Below, one piece after another: positions 12,387 to 19,020 of a DNA stretch of 19,020 nucleotides (within the stretch, counting starts at the first letter, position 1; every line of letters begins with the position of its first letter). The stretch comes from CAZVFX01 sp964626565 (GTDB lineage Bacteria > Myxococcota_A > UBA9042 > CAIXZC01), in the NCBI GenBank assembly GCA_964626565.1, contig CAZVFX010000136.1, forward strand, positions 1 to 19,020. Direction: 5' to 3'. The notes beneath the pieces are model-generated. The model searched no databases. It saw only the letters and a list, made by a program, of their open reading frames with translations, and had not been told where the DNA came from. The position numbers were made by a program, and so were the translations under genes.

Positions 12387-13055
12387 ATGAAACGTCCAAA
12401 GCTGATCCTGCACAACTCGGTAAGCGTCGACGGCGCGACCACCGGTTTTGAGCCGGACATGGGGCTGCACTACCAGATTGCCGGCCAGTACGGAGCCCAG
12501 GCTCACCTCATCGGTTCCGAGACGGCAAAGGTCGGAATCGGCCAGTTCATGGATGCGGTACCGCCCGAGCTCCCCGAAGACATGGCACGCCAGACCATGA
12601 TGCCGGAGGACCCGCGCCCCATCTGGGTATTCCCCGACTCAAAGGGCAAACTGCAGGGGCTACTGCACGTCTTCCGCCGCTTCGAACATTGCAGAGATGT
12701 CGTCGTAATGGTGACGGCAGCCACGGCCCCCGAATACCTGGACTACTTGCGCGAGCGGGAATATGACTTCCACGTGTGCGGCGACGAACAAGTGGACCTC
12801 CCGGCAGCCGTGGGAATCCTGGCGGAAGACTACCTCGTCGGCACAGTTCTCGTGGACGCCGGGCCCACCCTGAACAGCCTACTCCTGAACCACGGCCTCA
12901 TCGATGAGGTGAGCCTGATGGTTGCCCCCTTCGCGGTGGGCCAGGGCAGCCTGCGGCTGTTTGGCGACATAGAAGGGTGCAGAGCTCTGGAGCTGACCAC
13001 GGTAAAGGCCCTCGGCACAACCCACGTTCACCTGGTGTACTCCGTTCGTAACTGA
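12387..13055 (+). CDS. RibD C-terminal-domain / dihydrofolate-reductase-like reductase
   Basis: A 222-residue cytoplasmic protein preceded by GGGGGAA about 5 nt before the ATG. The N-terminus KLILHNSVSVDGATTGF matches the start of the RibD-C/DHFR-fold family (beta strand, then SxDG). LIGSETAKVG matches the usual GSxT nucleotide-binding turn, and GTVLVDAGPTLNSLLLNHGLIDEVSL matches the family's GGxxLxxxLLxxGLVDE region. The riboflavin-pathway member reduces 5-amino-6-ribosylaminouracil phosphate with NADPH. This stand-alone copy has no deaminase domain and no riboflavin genes nearby, so its substrate is unknown. Length is typical for monofunctional members. Probably transcribed from its own promoter in the 71-nt gap upstream. 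Confidence 0.85.
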   Translation: MKRPKLILHNSVSVDGATTGFEPDMGLHYQIAGQYGAQAHLIGSETAKVGIGQFMDAVPPELPEDMARQTMMPEDPRPIWVFPDSKGKLQGLLHVFRRFEHCRDVVVMVTAATAPEYLDYLREREYDFHVCGDEQVDLPAAVGILAEDYLVGTVLVDAGPTLNSLLLNHGLIDEVSLMVAPFAVGQGSLRLFGDIEGCRALELTTVKALGTTHVHLVYSVRN

Positions 13056-13062
13056 GATCCCC

Positions 13063-13091
13063 TTGACAAGCCCCCGCCGACGTGCTCTTCT
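13063..13091 (+). promoter_or_regulatory. Candidate promoter for the PPC-like lipoprotein
   Basis: A perfect TTGACA (13063-13068), 17-nt spacer, then TCTTCT (13086-13091) preceded by TGC as an extended -10. The -10 box itself matches only 3 of 6. It starts 8 nt after the reductase stop and ends about 38 nt before the lipoprotein ATG. Confidence 0.5.
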
Positions 13092-13129
13092 GTGGCCGAT
13101 TTCTGCTCGGTTCAAGATGGAGGACGGCG

Positions 13130-14329
13130 ATGAGTAAGGTTGGAAGAGCTCTTTTGGTGATATTGACGTTCGCTGCTGTCTGCATGACCGCCTGCGGAGA
13201 CGACTCCGGTAAATCGGAGATGGTCGAACCCAGCTCCCCAGGCAAGGCGGACGCGGCCAACGCCGTGACCATGAAAGTCCGCCTTGAATACGACGAAGCC
13301 CAGGAAGGCGAGTTCGACAAGGACCTGCAATTCTTCGGCTACGTGTTCAACGCTCATGAAGGCGGGTTGGTAAACCTTGAGGTGACCCACCTGGGAAGCT
13401 CACAGGGGCTGGATACAAGTCTGTTTGTTTACGGGCCTCGCAAAGGGGCGGAGTACGGTGACTCAAACATAGCCAACGACGATGACTCGGGTTACGGGCG
13501 GCTGTCGAAAATCGAGGAGCTCCGCATCGAGGAAACAGGCGACTACCTGGTTGTCGTGGGGACCTCGAATGCCATGGGAAGGGGGAAATTCCGGCTGCTG
13601 CTTACCTGTGAAAACGACCAGTGCATTCAGGTCGACGAAAGTCTGCTCAGCGAGTGCCACGACGCCATCGCCGATTCCATAGATGAGTGCATCACGAACT
13701 ACCTCGAAGACATGCCCTACGGTTCGGAGGAAGCGGTACAGGTTTGCACCGACGCCGAGGCCGGTTCGGACTGGTATGACATTACCTGTAACTCGGACTG
13801 GTACACCCCGCCGGAATTCTGCTCCGCGGGAGCAGAAAAATTCATCGGCATCATGATGCCTGTTTGCGCAGCCAAGAAGAAGCAGGAGTATGCGGTACCC
13901 GAGAACGCCATCGACCTGACCGGCGTCAACATCCCGGGCCCTGCTCACGACAACGTCGACGTTGCGAAGGACGACTGTTACAGTTGTGAGATCGAACTGG
14001 CTGCGTATAGCTACGAAGAATCGGCTGTAACCCTCGACGTCGCACTGGAATCGGTACGCGCAATTCAGGAATACTCACACGAATGGTCCAACGACGGCTC
14101 CGCCACCGACAGCACGCTCTATTCCGAATTGGAAGACTACGGTCTGATGGGCCTCATCTCCGACGTGGAGGAAGGACTTGAAATCACGGGAGCGGCTCAT
14201 GAACTCGGCCAGCTTACTTTCTCCGGTTACATAGCAGCCGGCGCCGAGGTATGGACCACCACATACGTCCTGCTCTATGCAGATTCAAGGAAGATCGTGA
14301 CCCTATCCTTCACCGGTTGGGAAGACTGA
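13130..14329 (+). CDS. Lipoprotein with PPC-like beta-sandwich domain
   Basis: A 399-residue protein. ATG 13130 is preferred over 13082 because GGAGG lies 5 nt upstream and it starts a signal peptide, MSKVGRALLVILTFAAVCMTAC, with the lipobox Cys at 22. Residues about 45-160 look like a PPC (bacterial pre-peptidase C-terminal) domain: FFGYVFNAHEGGLVNLEV, then LDTSLFVYGP, then ETGDYLVVVGTSN. Such domains are usually extracytoplasmic beta-sandwich appendages of secreted proteins. A Cys-rich segment follows (about 160-246, including CHDAIADSIDECITNYL). The C-terminal part (about 280-399) is not recognised. No peptidase motif is visible, so this is not itself a protease. It likely shares a transcript with the downstream toroid gene, 16 nt away. 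Confidence 0.85.
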   Translation: MSKVGRALLVILTFAAVCMTACGDDSGKSEMVEPSSPGKADAANAVTMKVRLEYDEAQEGEFDKDLQFFGYVFNAHEGGLVNLEVTHLGSSQGLDTSLFVYGPRKGAEYGDSNIANDDDSGYGRLSKIEELRIEETGDYLVVVGTSNAMGRGKFRLLLTCENDQCIQVDESLLSECHDAIADSIDECITNYLEDMPYGSEEAVQVCTDAEAGSDWYDITCNSDWYTPPEFCSAGAEKFIGIMMPVCAAKKKQEYAVPENAIDLTGVNIPGPAHDNVDVAKDDCYSCEIELAAYSYEESAVTLDVALESVRAIQEYSHEWSNDGSATDSTLYSELEDYGLMGLISDVEEGLEITGAAHELGQLTFSGYIAAGAEVWTTTYVLLYADSRKIVTLSFTGWED

Positions 14330-14345
14330 GCCACCTCGGGGCCCC

Positions 14346-15065
14346 ATGAGTGGCAACGACAATATGCAGCCCACTCCGTCAATAGATGAGTGGCTCCTCT
14401 CTCCGGAAAACCCCGTTGTTCGCTACCTGGCTACCCGGGACCTGGGGTCGTCCGAAACAAGCGCATCGGACCTCGCAGAGCTAAGGCACGAAGCACAGAA
14501 TTGGGCGCCGCTGCGGCAGATTCTGGACATGCAGAAAGAAGACGGCAGCTTCCCCTACAAGACCAAGACCGCCACGGCACAACCAACGTTCTCGGCCCTG
14601 TACATCATGTCTCGCTGCGCCATGACCGTCGACGATGAGCCGGTGGCCCGAACGCTCGGGTATCTTTGCGACAAACATCTGAAGGAAGGCGCCTTCTCGT
14701 ACATAGGCAGAAGCGGTTCGGGAGTGTTGCCATGCTACGTCGGCGAGGTCGCACTCGCCCTCATCCGCATGGGCGGCTATCGGCTGCCCGAAGTCCGCAG
14801 CCTCGTGCAATGGCTGGTCGACTATCAGAGATTCGACCACAAAAACACCAGGGACGGGGGGCCGAAAAAATGGCCATTCAAAGCCGTGGACAACCATGGC
14901 GGCTGCTGGTGGTCGGTGAGCTGCTACCACGGCGTCGCGATGGCGTTCCGGGCCCTGGCCGCAATCCCCCCTGAACAGCGCTCAGCCGACGTTCAGGACC
15001 GCCTGGAGGCCGCAATCAACTACCTCCGCATTCATCGAGGCTACAAGAGAACTTCAGTGGATTGA
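14346..15065 (+). CDS. Prenyltransferase/terpene-cyclase-like alpha-toroid protein, ended by a premature in-frame TGA
   Basis: Residues 1-239 of a protein resembling the squalene-cyclase/prenyltransferase alpha-alpha toroid superfamily. Visible features are LRQILDMQKEDGSFP (the QxxDGxFP turn typical of these repeats), VLPCYVGEVALALIRMGGY, WLVDYQRFD and CWWSVSCYHGVAMAFRALAAIP. It lacks a signal peptide and appears cytoplasmic. The frame stops at TGA 15063-15065 in the middle of the region after LRIHRGYKR and continues without any frame change to 15353. The whole open frame would be 335 positions, closer to what I expect for the family than 239. The start lies directly after the palindrome GGGGCCCC (14338-14345), which doubles as a poor ribosome binding site. 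It is 16 nt after the lipoprotein stop, so it is probably cotranscribed with it. Catalytic function is not established. Confidence 0.8.
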   Translation: MSGNDNMQPTPSIDEWLLSPENPVVRYLATRDLGSSETSASDLAELRHEAQNWAPLRQILDMQKEDGSFPYKTKTATAQPTFSALYIMSRCAMTVDDEPVARTLGYLCDKHLKEGAFSYIGRSGSGVLPCYVGEVALALIRMGGYRLPEVRSLVQWLVDYQRFDHKNTRDGGPKKWPFKAVDNHGGCWWSVSCYHGVAMAFRALAAIPPEQRSADVQDRLEAAINYLRIHRGYKRTSVD

Positions 15066-15080
15066 CCACTCTTTCGGCAC

Positions 15081-15353
15081 ATGACCCGTTTCTTCTTCGC
15101 CGGCGACTACCGCTCCCACTTAATCGATATTCTCGAAGGCGTCGCCGACGCCGACCCGGCGCTGGGCAAGGAACAGTGGGTGCGGGACACTGTCGATACT
15201 GTAGACAAGCTCACTGAAGAAGGGAGAGTGCCTCTGCTCAACAACTACGCCCGCTCCCTGATAGAACCTCTGCCCTTCGAACCAATGGGCGAGCCGTCCA
15301 GATTCCTCACTCTACAGTGGCTGCTGGCAAAGCAGAAACTCAGCCCCAGATAG
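15081..15353 (+). CDS. C-terminal part of the alpha-toroid protein, downstream of the in-frame TGA
   Basis: Same reading frame as the preceding gene. After the TGA come the codons for PLFRH and then ATG 15081, giving 90 residues with a conserved-looking pattern: GDYRSHLIDILEG, ADADPALGKEQWVRD, GRVPLLNNYARSLIEP, PSRFLTLQWLLAKQK. It reads as the natural end of the upstream protein, not as a separate one. No ribosome binding site precedes ATG 15081. It is either the lost tail of a recently broken gene or is made by readthrough. The TAG stop (15351-15353) abuts the stop of the convergent gene. Confidence 0.6.
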   Translation: MTRFFFAGDYRSHLIDILEGVADADPALGKEQWVRDTVDTVDKLTEEGRVPLLNNYARSLIEPLPFEPMGEPSRFLTLQWLLAKQKLSPR

Positions 15354-16592
15354 TTACAGAAGTCCAGCCCAGACTTCATCCCGGCCACGAAACACCCGGG
15401 ACAGGTAGCGGTCGTCACCCGCCAACCTTGCCACCACCGGGGACAGACCGGACTCCAAATCGACCAGAAACTGAACGTCGTAGTGAGGAATTCCCCCGTC
15501 CGGGTCGAAGTCGTCACCGAAGACCGCACTATCCTCCATACGGACCACCGCATACCCGTCCACACCATAAACGCCGTCGATGGATGCCCGACGCCTTCCC
15601 GGCTTGCCGACTTTGACCAGCAGGCGCTGCCGCATGGTGCTCAGCTCATAAACCGCAAGACCCGTGGTGGTCTCGCGCTCCTCCTCGTCCACTCGATCCT
15701 CCCTGGCCACAGCGAAGACCAGCCGGTCTCCATGCACGAAAGAGCCGCCGCTGGAAACCTCCCAACCGGACACCGGGATGGTGACCAACCCGTACTCGTA
15801 CTCATCTTCGACCCCGGGGGCGACTACGCGCATGGTTTCCGTTGAGACAGTCGCTCCGCCGGGTGGATTGCGCAAGACGCCACCCAGATCCACGTCTACG
15901 CTATGAACGTACTCACCGTCCCCGTCGGTGGGCAGCAAGTCGCGAATCTCAATCCCGCCCCCTACCGCCTCCACCACCTTGTCTCCCACCTGAATTCGAT
16001 CGGGCTCGCCACCCCACAGGGGATTCATGCACTCCTCACGGGGGTCCTGTTCCTGCCCGTCAACGCGGCCCTTGCCCGCACGCTGACCGGAATCGGCAGC
16101 TACTCGGACGAAGCTCTCGTCAGAGAAGATGGCGAGCACCTCCCCCCGGTCGTTGACCAGCAGTTCCTCGTCCACCCTCCCTCCACGGCGTAAGCTCCAT
16201 CGACTCTCGCCACTGTGCACGTCCAGACCAGCCAGACCTTCCAAGGAAGGGAGAACCAGAACGTCTCCGACGCGGGCGTAGTGACCATCTTCGAAAGCAT
16301 CGAAATATGGAAACGGGTGTTCCCAGATAACTCCCTTGCCAAAGTCGAACCTCCGGACTACCGCCACTCGATCCTCGTCCCGCCCACGGACCTGCCCCGT
16401 GAATCGGTCGGGATCAATCGCTTGGGCCGTGTAAACCAAACCCGTGGGCCCGTCCTGCCCGCGGATAACCGCCAGCACCCTGGAGTCATAGTCCACCGTG
16501 GTTCCGGCTTGACCTGCGCACTCCAGCGTCAAAACACTCCTTCCAGCCCCACTCCGGCCCGCCGCTCCCATTCCCGACTTTGGTGCTCCCAT
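15354..16592 (-). CDS. PQQ-type beta-propeller-like repeat protein
   Basis: A 412-residue protein. Residues about 100-140 contain VGDVLVLPSLEGLAGLDVHSGESRWSLRRGG, a good PQQ-repeat blade of the BamB/quinoprotein type (LDxxxGxxxW), and several weaker blade-like strands follow. No quinone-cofactor residues can be assigned, so a scaffold or sensor role is more likely than a dehydrogenase. No signal peptide or membrane segment is present. The N-terminus is Gly/Ala/Ser-rich like a linker. Third gene of the operon, starting 51 nt after the upstream membrane protein in the same reading frame. GAGG lies about 7 nt before ATG 16592, so independent initiation is plausible. The true start could be ATG 16571 instead. 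Confidence 0.75.
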   Translation of the reverse strand: MGAPKSGMGAAGRSGAGRSVLTLECAGQAGTTVDYDSRVLAVIRGQDGPTGLVYTAQAIDPDRFTGQVRGRDEDRVAVVRRFDFGKGVIWEHPFPYFDAFEDGHYARVGDVLVLPSLEGLAGLDVHSGESRWSLRRGGRVDEELLVNDRGEVLAIFSDESFVRVAADSGQRAGKGRVDGQEQDPREECMNPLWGGEPDRIQVGDKVVEAVGGGIEIRDLLPTDGDGEYVHSVDVDLGGVLRNPPGGATVSTETMRVVAPGVEDEYEYGLVTIPVSGWEVSSGGSFVHGDRLVFAVAREDRVDEEERETTTGLAVYELSTMRQRLLVKVGKPGRRRASIDGVYGVDGYAVVRMEDSAVFGDDFDPDGGIPHYDVQFLVDLESGLSPVVARLAGDDRYLSRVFRGRDEVWAGLL

Positions 16593-16643
16593 GCCACTAC
16601 CTCTTCCTGTTACGCCCGTGTCAGATCCTTGCGCAGCTTCAAC

Positions 16644-17318
16644 CTACTCCCTGGCTTTTGTCTTCATTCTAGGAAGCTCCATCACACTGCTCTTTTCGAT
16701 GTACTCCACTCCGAAGTATCCGCGGCCCATCTCCAGGTTCATGTTGTACGCCTTCTTAGGCTCATCCGCCCGCCCCGATTGCAGCCCTTTCCCCACCGTG
16801 CTGTAGTCCCACTGGGTGATGCGCACCCGCCGGGTTGTCTCTCCTTCCCGCCACGACCCAATCTCGGCAAAATACCTCGCCCCACCCTTGCTCGGCGTTT
16901 CGCTGGTCACACCCATTATGGGGACAGTAACAACGACCACCGGTTCCGGGTCCAACCACCGGTTGAGACCCAGTGTGAGGCCGAACAACACCGGCAGCAG
17001 GACCCCCGCCGCCGTCGCGCCGGTTGCGACCCGTCCCTTGAGTGCTCCACCCAACCGCAGCCCCAAGGCGACGATCAGGCCCAAACCGGCAGACAGAGCA
17101 ACCGCCCTGGGCAAGAGCCACAAGAGAGCCTCTACCAGGTCCACCGTCGGGAAAAGGACCCAACTGCCCACTGCAAGTCCGGCCGAGGCCATGAAACCCA
17201 TCACCGCAATGGCGTGTGCCAAATGCCGGACTCGCCCGGCCCTACGCTCTTGATTGCTCCACCTCGCGGCACGCAGCAGAGCCCTCCCCTTTAAGTCGTT
17301 CTCTTCGACGTATTTCAC
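16644..17318 (-). CDS. Membrane protein with extracytoplasmic C-terminal domain, unknown function
   Basis: A 224-residue protein from GTG 17318, chosen because GGGAGG sits 4 nt upstream and follows the previous stop by 22 nt. The frame is open to 17417, but that would overlap the upstream gene. A charged N-terminus (about 30 residues) is followed by hydrophobic segments at about 33-56, 62-89 and 100-119, then a soluble C-terminal part of about 100 residues (RYFAEIGSWREGETTRRVRI, MGRGYFGVEYIEKSSVMELP). I do not recognise the family. The operon partners are a single-span FGE-like protein and a beta-propeller protein, which suggests an envelope complex (inference). TAG at 16644-16646 ends it; the frame beyond remains open into the beta-propeller gene. 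Confidence 0.75.
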   Translation of the reverse strand: MKYVEENDLKGRALLRAARWSNQERRAGRVRHLAHAIAVMGFMASAGLAVGSWVLFPTVDLVEALLWLLPRAVALSAGLGLIVALGLRLGGALKGRVATGATAAGVLLPVLFGLTLGLNRWLDPEPVVVVTVPIMGVTSETPSKGGARYFAEIGSWREGETTRRVRITQWDYSTVGKGLQSGRADEPKKAYNMNLEMGRGYFGVEYIEKSSVMELPRMKTKARE

Positions 17319-17322
17319 AATT

Positions 17323-17328
17323 CCTCCC
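17323..17328 (-). promoter_or_regulatory. Ribosome binding site fixing a GTG start
   Basis: GGGAGG on the minus strand, 4 nt before GTG 17318. No ATG in this frame nearby has a comparable site, so GTG is the best start for the membrane protein. Confidence 0.65.
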
Positions 17329-17340
17329 TCACTCTCACTC

Positions 17341-18738
17341 CTACTCCTCGACAACCTCAAGCGGCGGCTCGGCACGGCCGCCCGGATCCGCAACACACCG
17401 GAAACCCAGATCGGCAAGGGTTGCAGCCGGCGACTCCTTGCCCTTGTTGATGACCATCAGCGAAACACCTTTTTCCGACTCCACACTGCCCCCGACAACA
17501 AGATAGGCTGTGTGCAGGTGACTGTGCGGCGTGGTCGTCCATTCGCGAACATTGCCCGCCATGTCACAAGCGCCCGCCGGGGTAAGGTCCCCGCCCGCAG
17601 AACATACGGGTCTTGTACCCCGCGGACCACAACCAGTCGCCCCTCCGTTCATCGCCACCGTGGCGCAGCTCGGGTCGTCGTCGCCCCAGGGGAATTTGCG
17701 GCTGCCTCCCCGAGAGGCCTCCGCATACCATTCGTCAAAAGTGGGCAGCTTGCCCCCGGCCCAAAGGCAGAAGGCCGCCGCCTGCTCAAGATTCACACAG
17801 GTCACAGGATGGTCGTCCAGAGTGGAACGGGCGCAAGCCCCCCCACCCGACTCCCCGTCGGCGCAGACGCCCCCTTCCACGCACCGGTCGTATTGACCCA
17901 CAGTGATCTCCGAGCGAGACATGTAGACTCCCGATTGAACACTGAAGAACCAGTCCAATCCCGCTTGCCCCGCCGGGGCCGGGGCAAGCGCCGCAGGCGC
18001 AGTATTGTCTGCCTCGCCCGCTCCGGGACCCCACTCGCCCCGTCGAACGCAACGAGCCCGCAGCCGATTGTAGCCGTTGGCGTGCGCAGTACGCTTCACC
18101 TCCGCGGTATCGAAGTTCACCGCGGTTCCGTAGTCGCCGCTGCCGTCTTCCTTCGGCGACCAGGCCCAGTACCACCCGCAAGGCCCTTCGAGACCCCGCG
18201 GCCAGTGACACTCAACCTCCGCACCACAGCCCCGGCATGCGGAGCCCCACTCGCCGGGTGCCTCAGAAGTTAGGGGGCAAGCCCCGCCGGTTTGGGTTAG
18301 CCGGCAGGCGACGATGAGGCTGCGCAACTCGTCAGGGGAAGGCAGGCGCCAGTCCTCCTGACCCGCAAGGGTGAGCGACTCGCAATACTCCCTCGCCGCA
18401 ACCGCCGAGTCATAAACCCGCCCGTCGGCAGACGCGACCCAGGCGAGGTCGCCTTCCCCATCGTACCAGACCACGCCCTCCAATCCGGGCGGTGGGACAG
18501 ACCTCGGGGCCGCTATTCCGGACCCCGGATGGGTCCCCTTCGCCCCGGAAACCCAAGTGTGCCCCGTAGGAGCAAATGGCCACAAGACAAGAACAACGGC
18601 AACCCAACCCACCGCAGCCGCCACCACCACGATCCGACGCAGCGGAGACACAACGCCATCTCCATCTTCCCCAGCACTCCCCGGCGCCCGGTACCGCCAC
18701 GCCACACCGTCAACATAGGTCAGCCTCTCCTCTGCCAT
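17341..18738 (-). CDS. Membrane-anchored DUF1566 (Lcl C-terminal-like) and FGE-like fusion protein
   Basis: A 465-residue protein from ATG 18738, with GGAGGAG at 18742-18748. One membrane span at about 36-56 follows a cytoplasmic tail. Residues about 97-232 match DUF1566/Lcl_C: YDSAVAAREYCESL, DWRLPSPDELRSLI, NGYNRLRARCVRRG. A Pro/Ala linker leads to an FGE/sulfatase-modifying-factor-like domain (about 266-450): EITVGQYDRCVEGGVC, DDHPVTCVNLEQAAAFC, WAGGKLPTFDEWYAEA, FPWGDDDPSC, CDMAGNVREWTTT, LGFRCV. True formylglycine-generating enzymes carry a Cys pair after the RGGSW motif; here the segment after VVGGS has none, so enzymatic activity is unlikely. Such degenerate domains are common as binding modules of secreted bacterial proteins. 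First gene of the three-gene operon. The TTG just before the ATG is an unlikely start. Confidence 0.88.
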   Translation of the reverse strand: MAEERLTYVDGVAWRYRAPGSAGEDGDGVVSPLRRIVVVAAAVGWVAVVLVLWPFAPTGHTWVSGAKGTHPGSGIAAPRSVPPPGLEGVVWYDGEGDLAWVASADGRVYDSAVAAREYCESLTLAGQEDWRLPSPDELRSLIVACRLTQTGGACPLTSEAPGEWGSACRGCGAEVECHWPRGLEGPCGWYWAWSPKEDGSGDYGTAVNFDTAEVKRTAHANGYNRLRARCVRRGEWGPGAGEADNTAPAALAPAPAGQAGLDWFFSVQSGVYMSRSEITVGQYDRCVEGGVCADGESGGGACARSTLDDHPVTCVNLEQAAAFCLWAGGKLPTFDEWYAEASRGGSRKFPWGDDDPSCATVAMNGGATGCGPRGTRPVCSAGGDLTPAGACDMAGNVREWTTTPHSHLHTAYLVVGGSVESEKGVSLMVINKGKESPAATLADLGFRCVADPGGRAEPPLEVVEE

Positions 18739-19020
18739 CAACTCCTCCGAATCGGTTGCTCCGATGCGCTGCAGGAACGCTCAAGACTAAGCACCACATT
18801 ACCACCCCACAACCCACCGCATCAAGCCATGCCCGCAACTCCGCCAAACACCAGCCCGAAAACCGGGGACGGGGGGCAATATTCTGTCTGCGAAACGGCT
18901 AGGGACGGGGGGCGTTCACCTGCCCAAAATCTGGTCTCAATCCGAACCGATGGCCGCGCCAAAGGCGATCGACGACAAATGTCGATTAAATGGTACAGAT
19001 CTTTTCAAACTCACGATAAC
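18739..19020. other. Non-coding right edge (282 bases)
   Basis: Upstream region of the minus-strand FGE-like operon. No convincing promoter is visible; a weak minus-strand TTGTGG and TAGTCT pair about 60 nt upstream of the start would be possible. It holds a pair of G-rich 12-mers and an AT-richer tail. A short frame from ATG 18950 stays open to the edge but has no ribosome binding site. Confidence 0.5.
18866..18913 (+). repeat. Two direct copies of a G-rich 12-mer
   Basis: GGGACGGGGGGC occurs at 18866-18877 and 18902-18913, 36 bases apart, the second followed by GTTCACCTG. G-rich 12-mers of this sort flank REP-associated transposase genes in some genomes (from memory, not checked), so this could be the edge of such an element; no transposase is inside the window. 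Confidence 0.6.

Noticed and set aside
15063..15110. TGA in the toroid gene as a selenocysteine codon
   Set aside because: No stable SECIS-like hairpin is apparent just downstream, and the context (SVD, stop, PLF) is not a redox motif.
15359..15377. Inverted repeat GAAGTC / GACTTC as a terminator between the convergent genes
   Set aside because: The stem is only 6 bp, lies in coding sequence and is not followed by a T run on either strand.
18968..18986. Inverted repeat ATCGAC / GTCGAT with a 7-nt loop
   Set aside because: A 6-bp match is expected by chance at this length and it has no clear relation to a promoter or gene end.
18950..19020. Start of a gene at ATG 18950 running off the right edge
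   Set aside because: Only 23 codons are visible, there is no ribosome binding site, and the composition is AT-richer than the other genes. It cannot be supported from the window.

Overview
The window looks like a high-GC bacterial chromosome, most likely a deltaproteobacterial-type lineage (Myxococcota, Bradymonadota or relatives). This is inferred from the gene content: giant Cys- and Asp-rich lipoproteins with MopE-type and thrombospondin-type-3 repeats, a PPC-domain lipoprotein, and a DUF1566/FGE-like fusion. No rRNA, tRNA, CRISPR array or intact mobile element is visible.

Left block (1 to 11304, minus strand): one apparent operon of three paralogous secreted giants, transcribed right to left, with intergenic gaps of only 10 and 22 nt. 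Each has a lipoprotein signal peptide, a Cys-rich N-terminal module, interleaved MopE-type motifs and TSP3 repeats, and an array of 51-residue Cys-rich repeats (3, 3 and 9 copies). The two complete copies end in different fibrinogen-like domains. The leftmost copy runs off the window and is a close tandem duplicate of the middle one. They were probably made as a set of calcium- or metal-binding, disulfide-rich surface proteins.

A divergent intergenic region (11305 to 11502) separates this operon from the plus-strand block (11503 to 15353). That block holds an integral membrane protein of unknown function, a RibD-C/dihydrofolate-reductase-like reductase, a PPC-like lipoprotein, and a prenyltransferase/terpene-cyclase-like alpha-toroid protein. 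The reading frame of the last one is interrupted by a single in-frame TGA and then continues for 95 codons.

Right block (15354 to 18738, minus strand): a three-gene operon encoding a membrane-anchored DUF1566 plus FGE-like protein that lacks the FGE catalytic cysteines, a polytopic membrane protein with an extracytoplasmic tail, and a PQQ-type beta-propeller-like protein. It meets the plus-strand block tail to tail with zero bases between stop codons. The last 282 bases are non-coding as far as can be seen and carry two copies of a G-rich 12-mer.

The main candidates for something undescribed are the tandem giant repeat-lipoprotein operon with its variable-copy 51-residue module, and the in-frame TGA gene.
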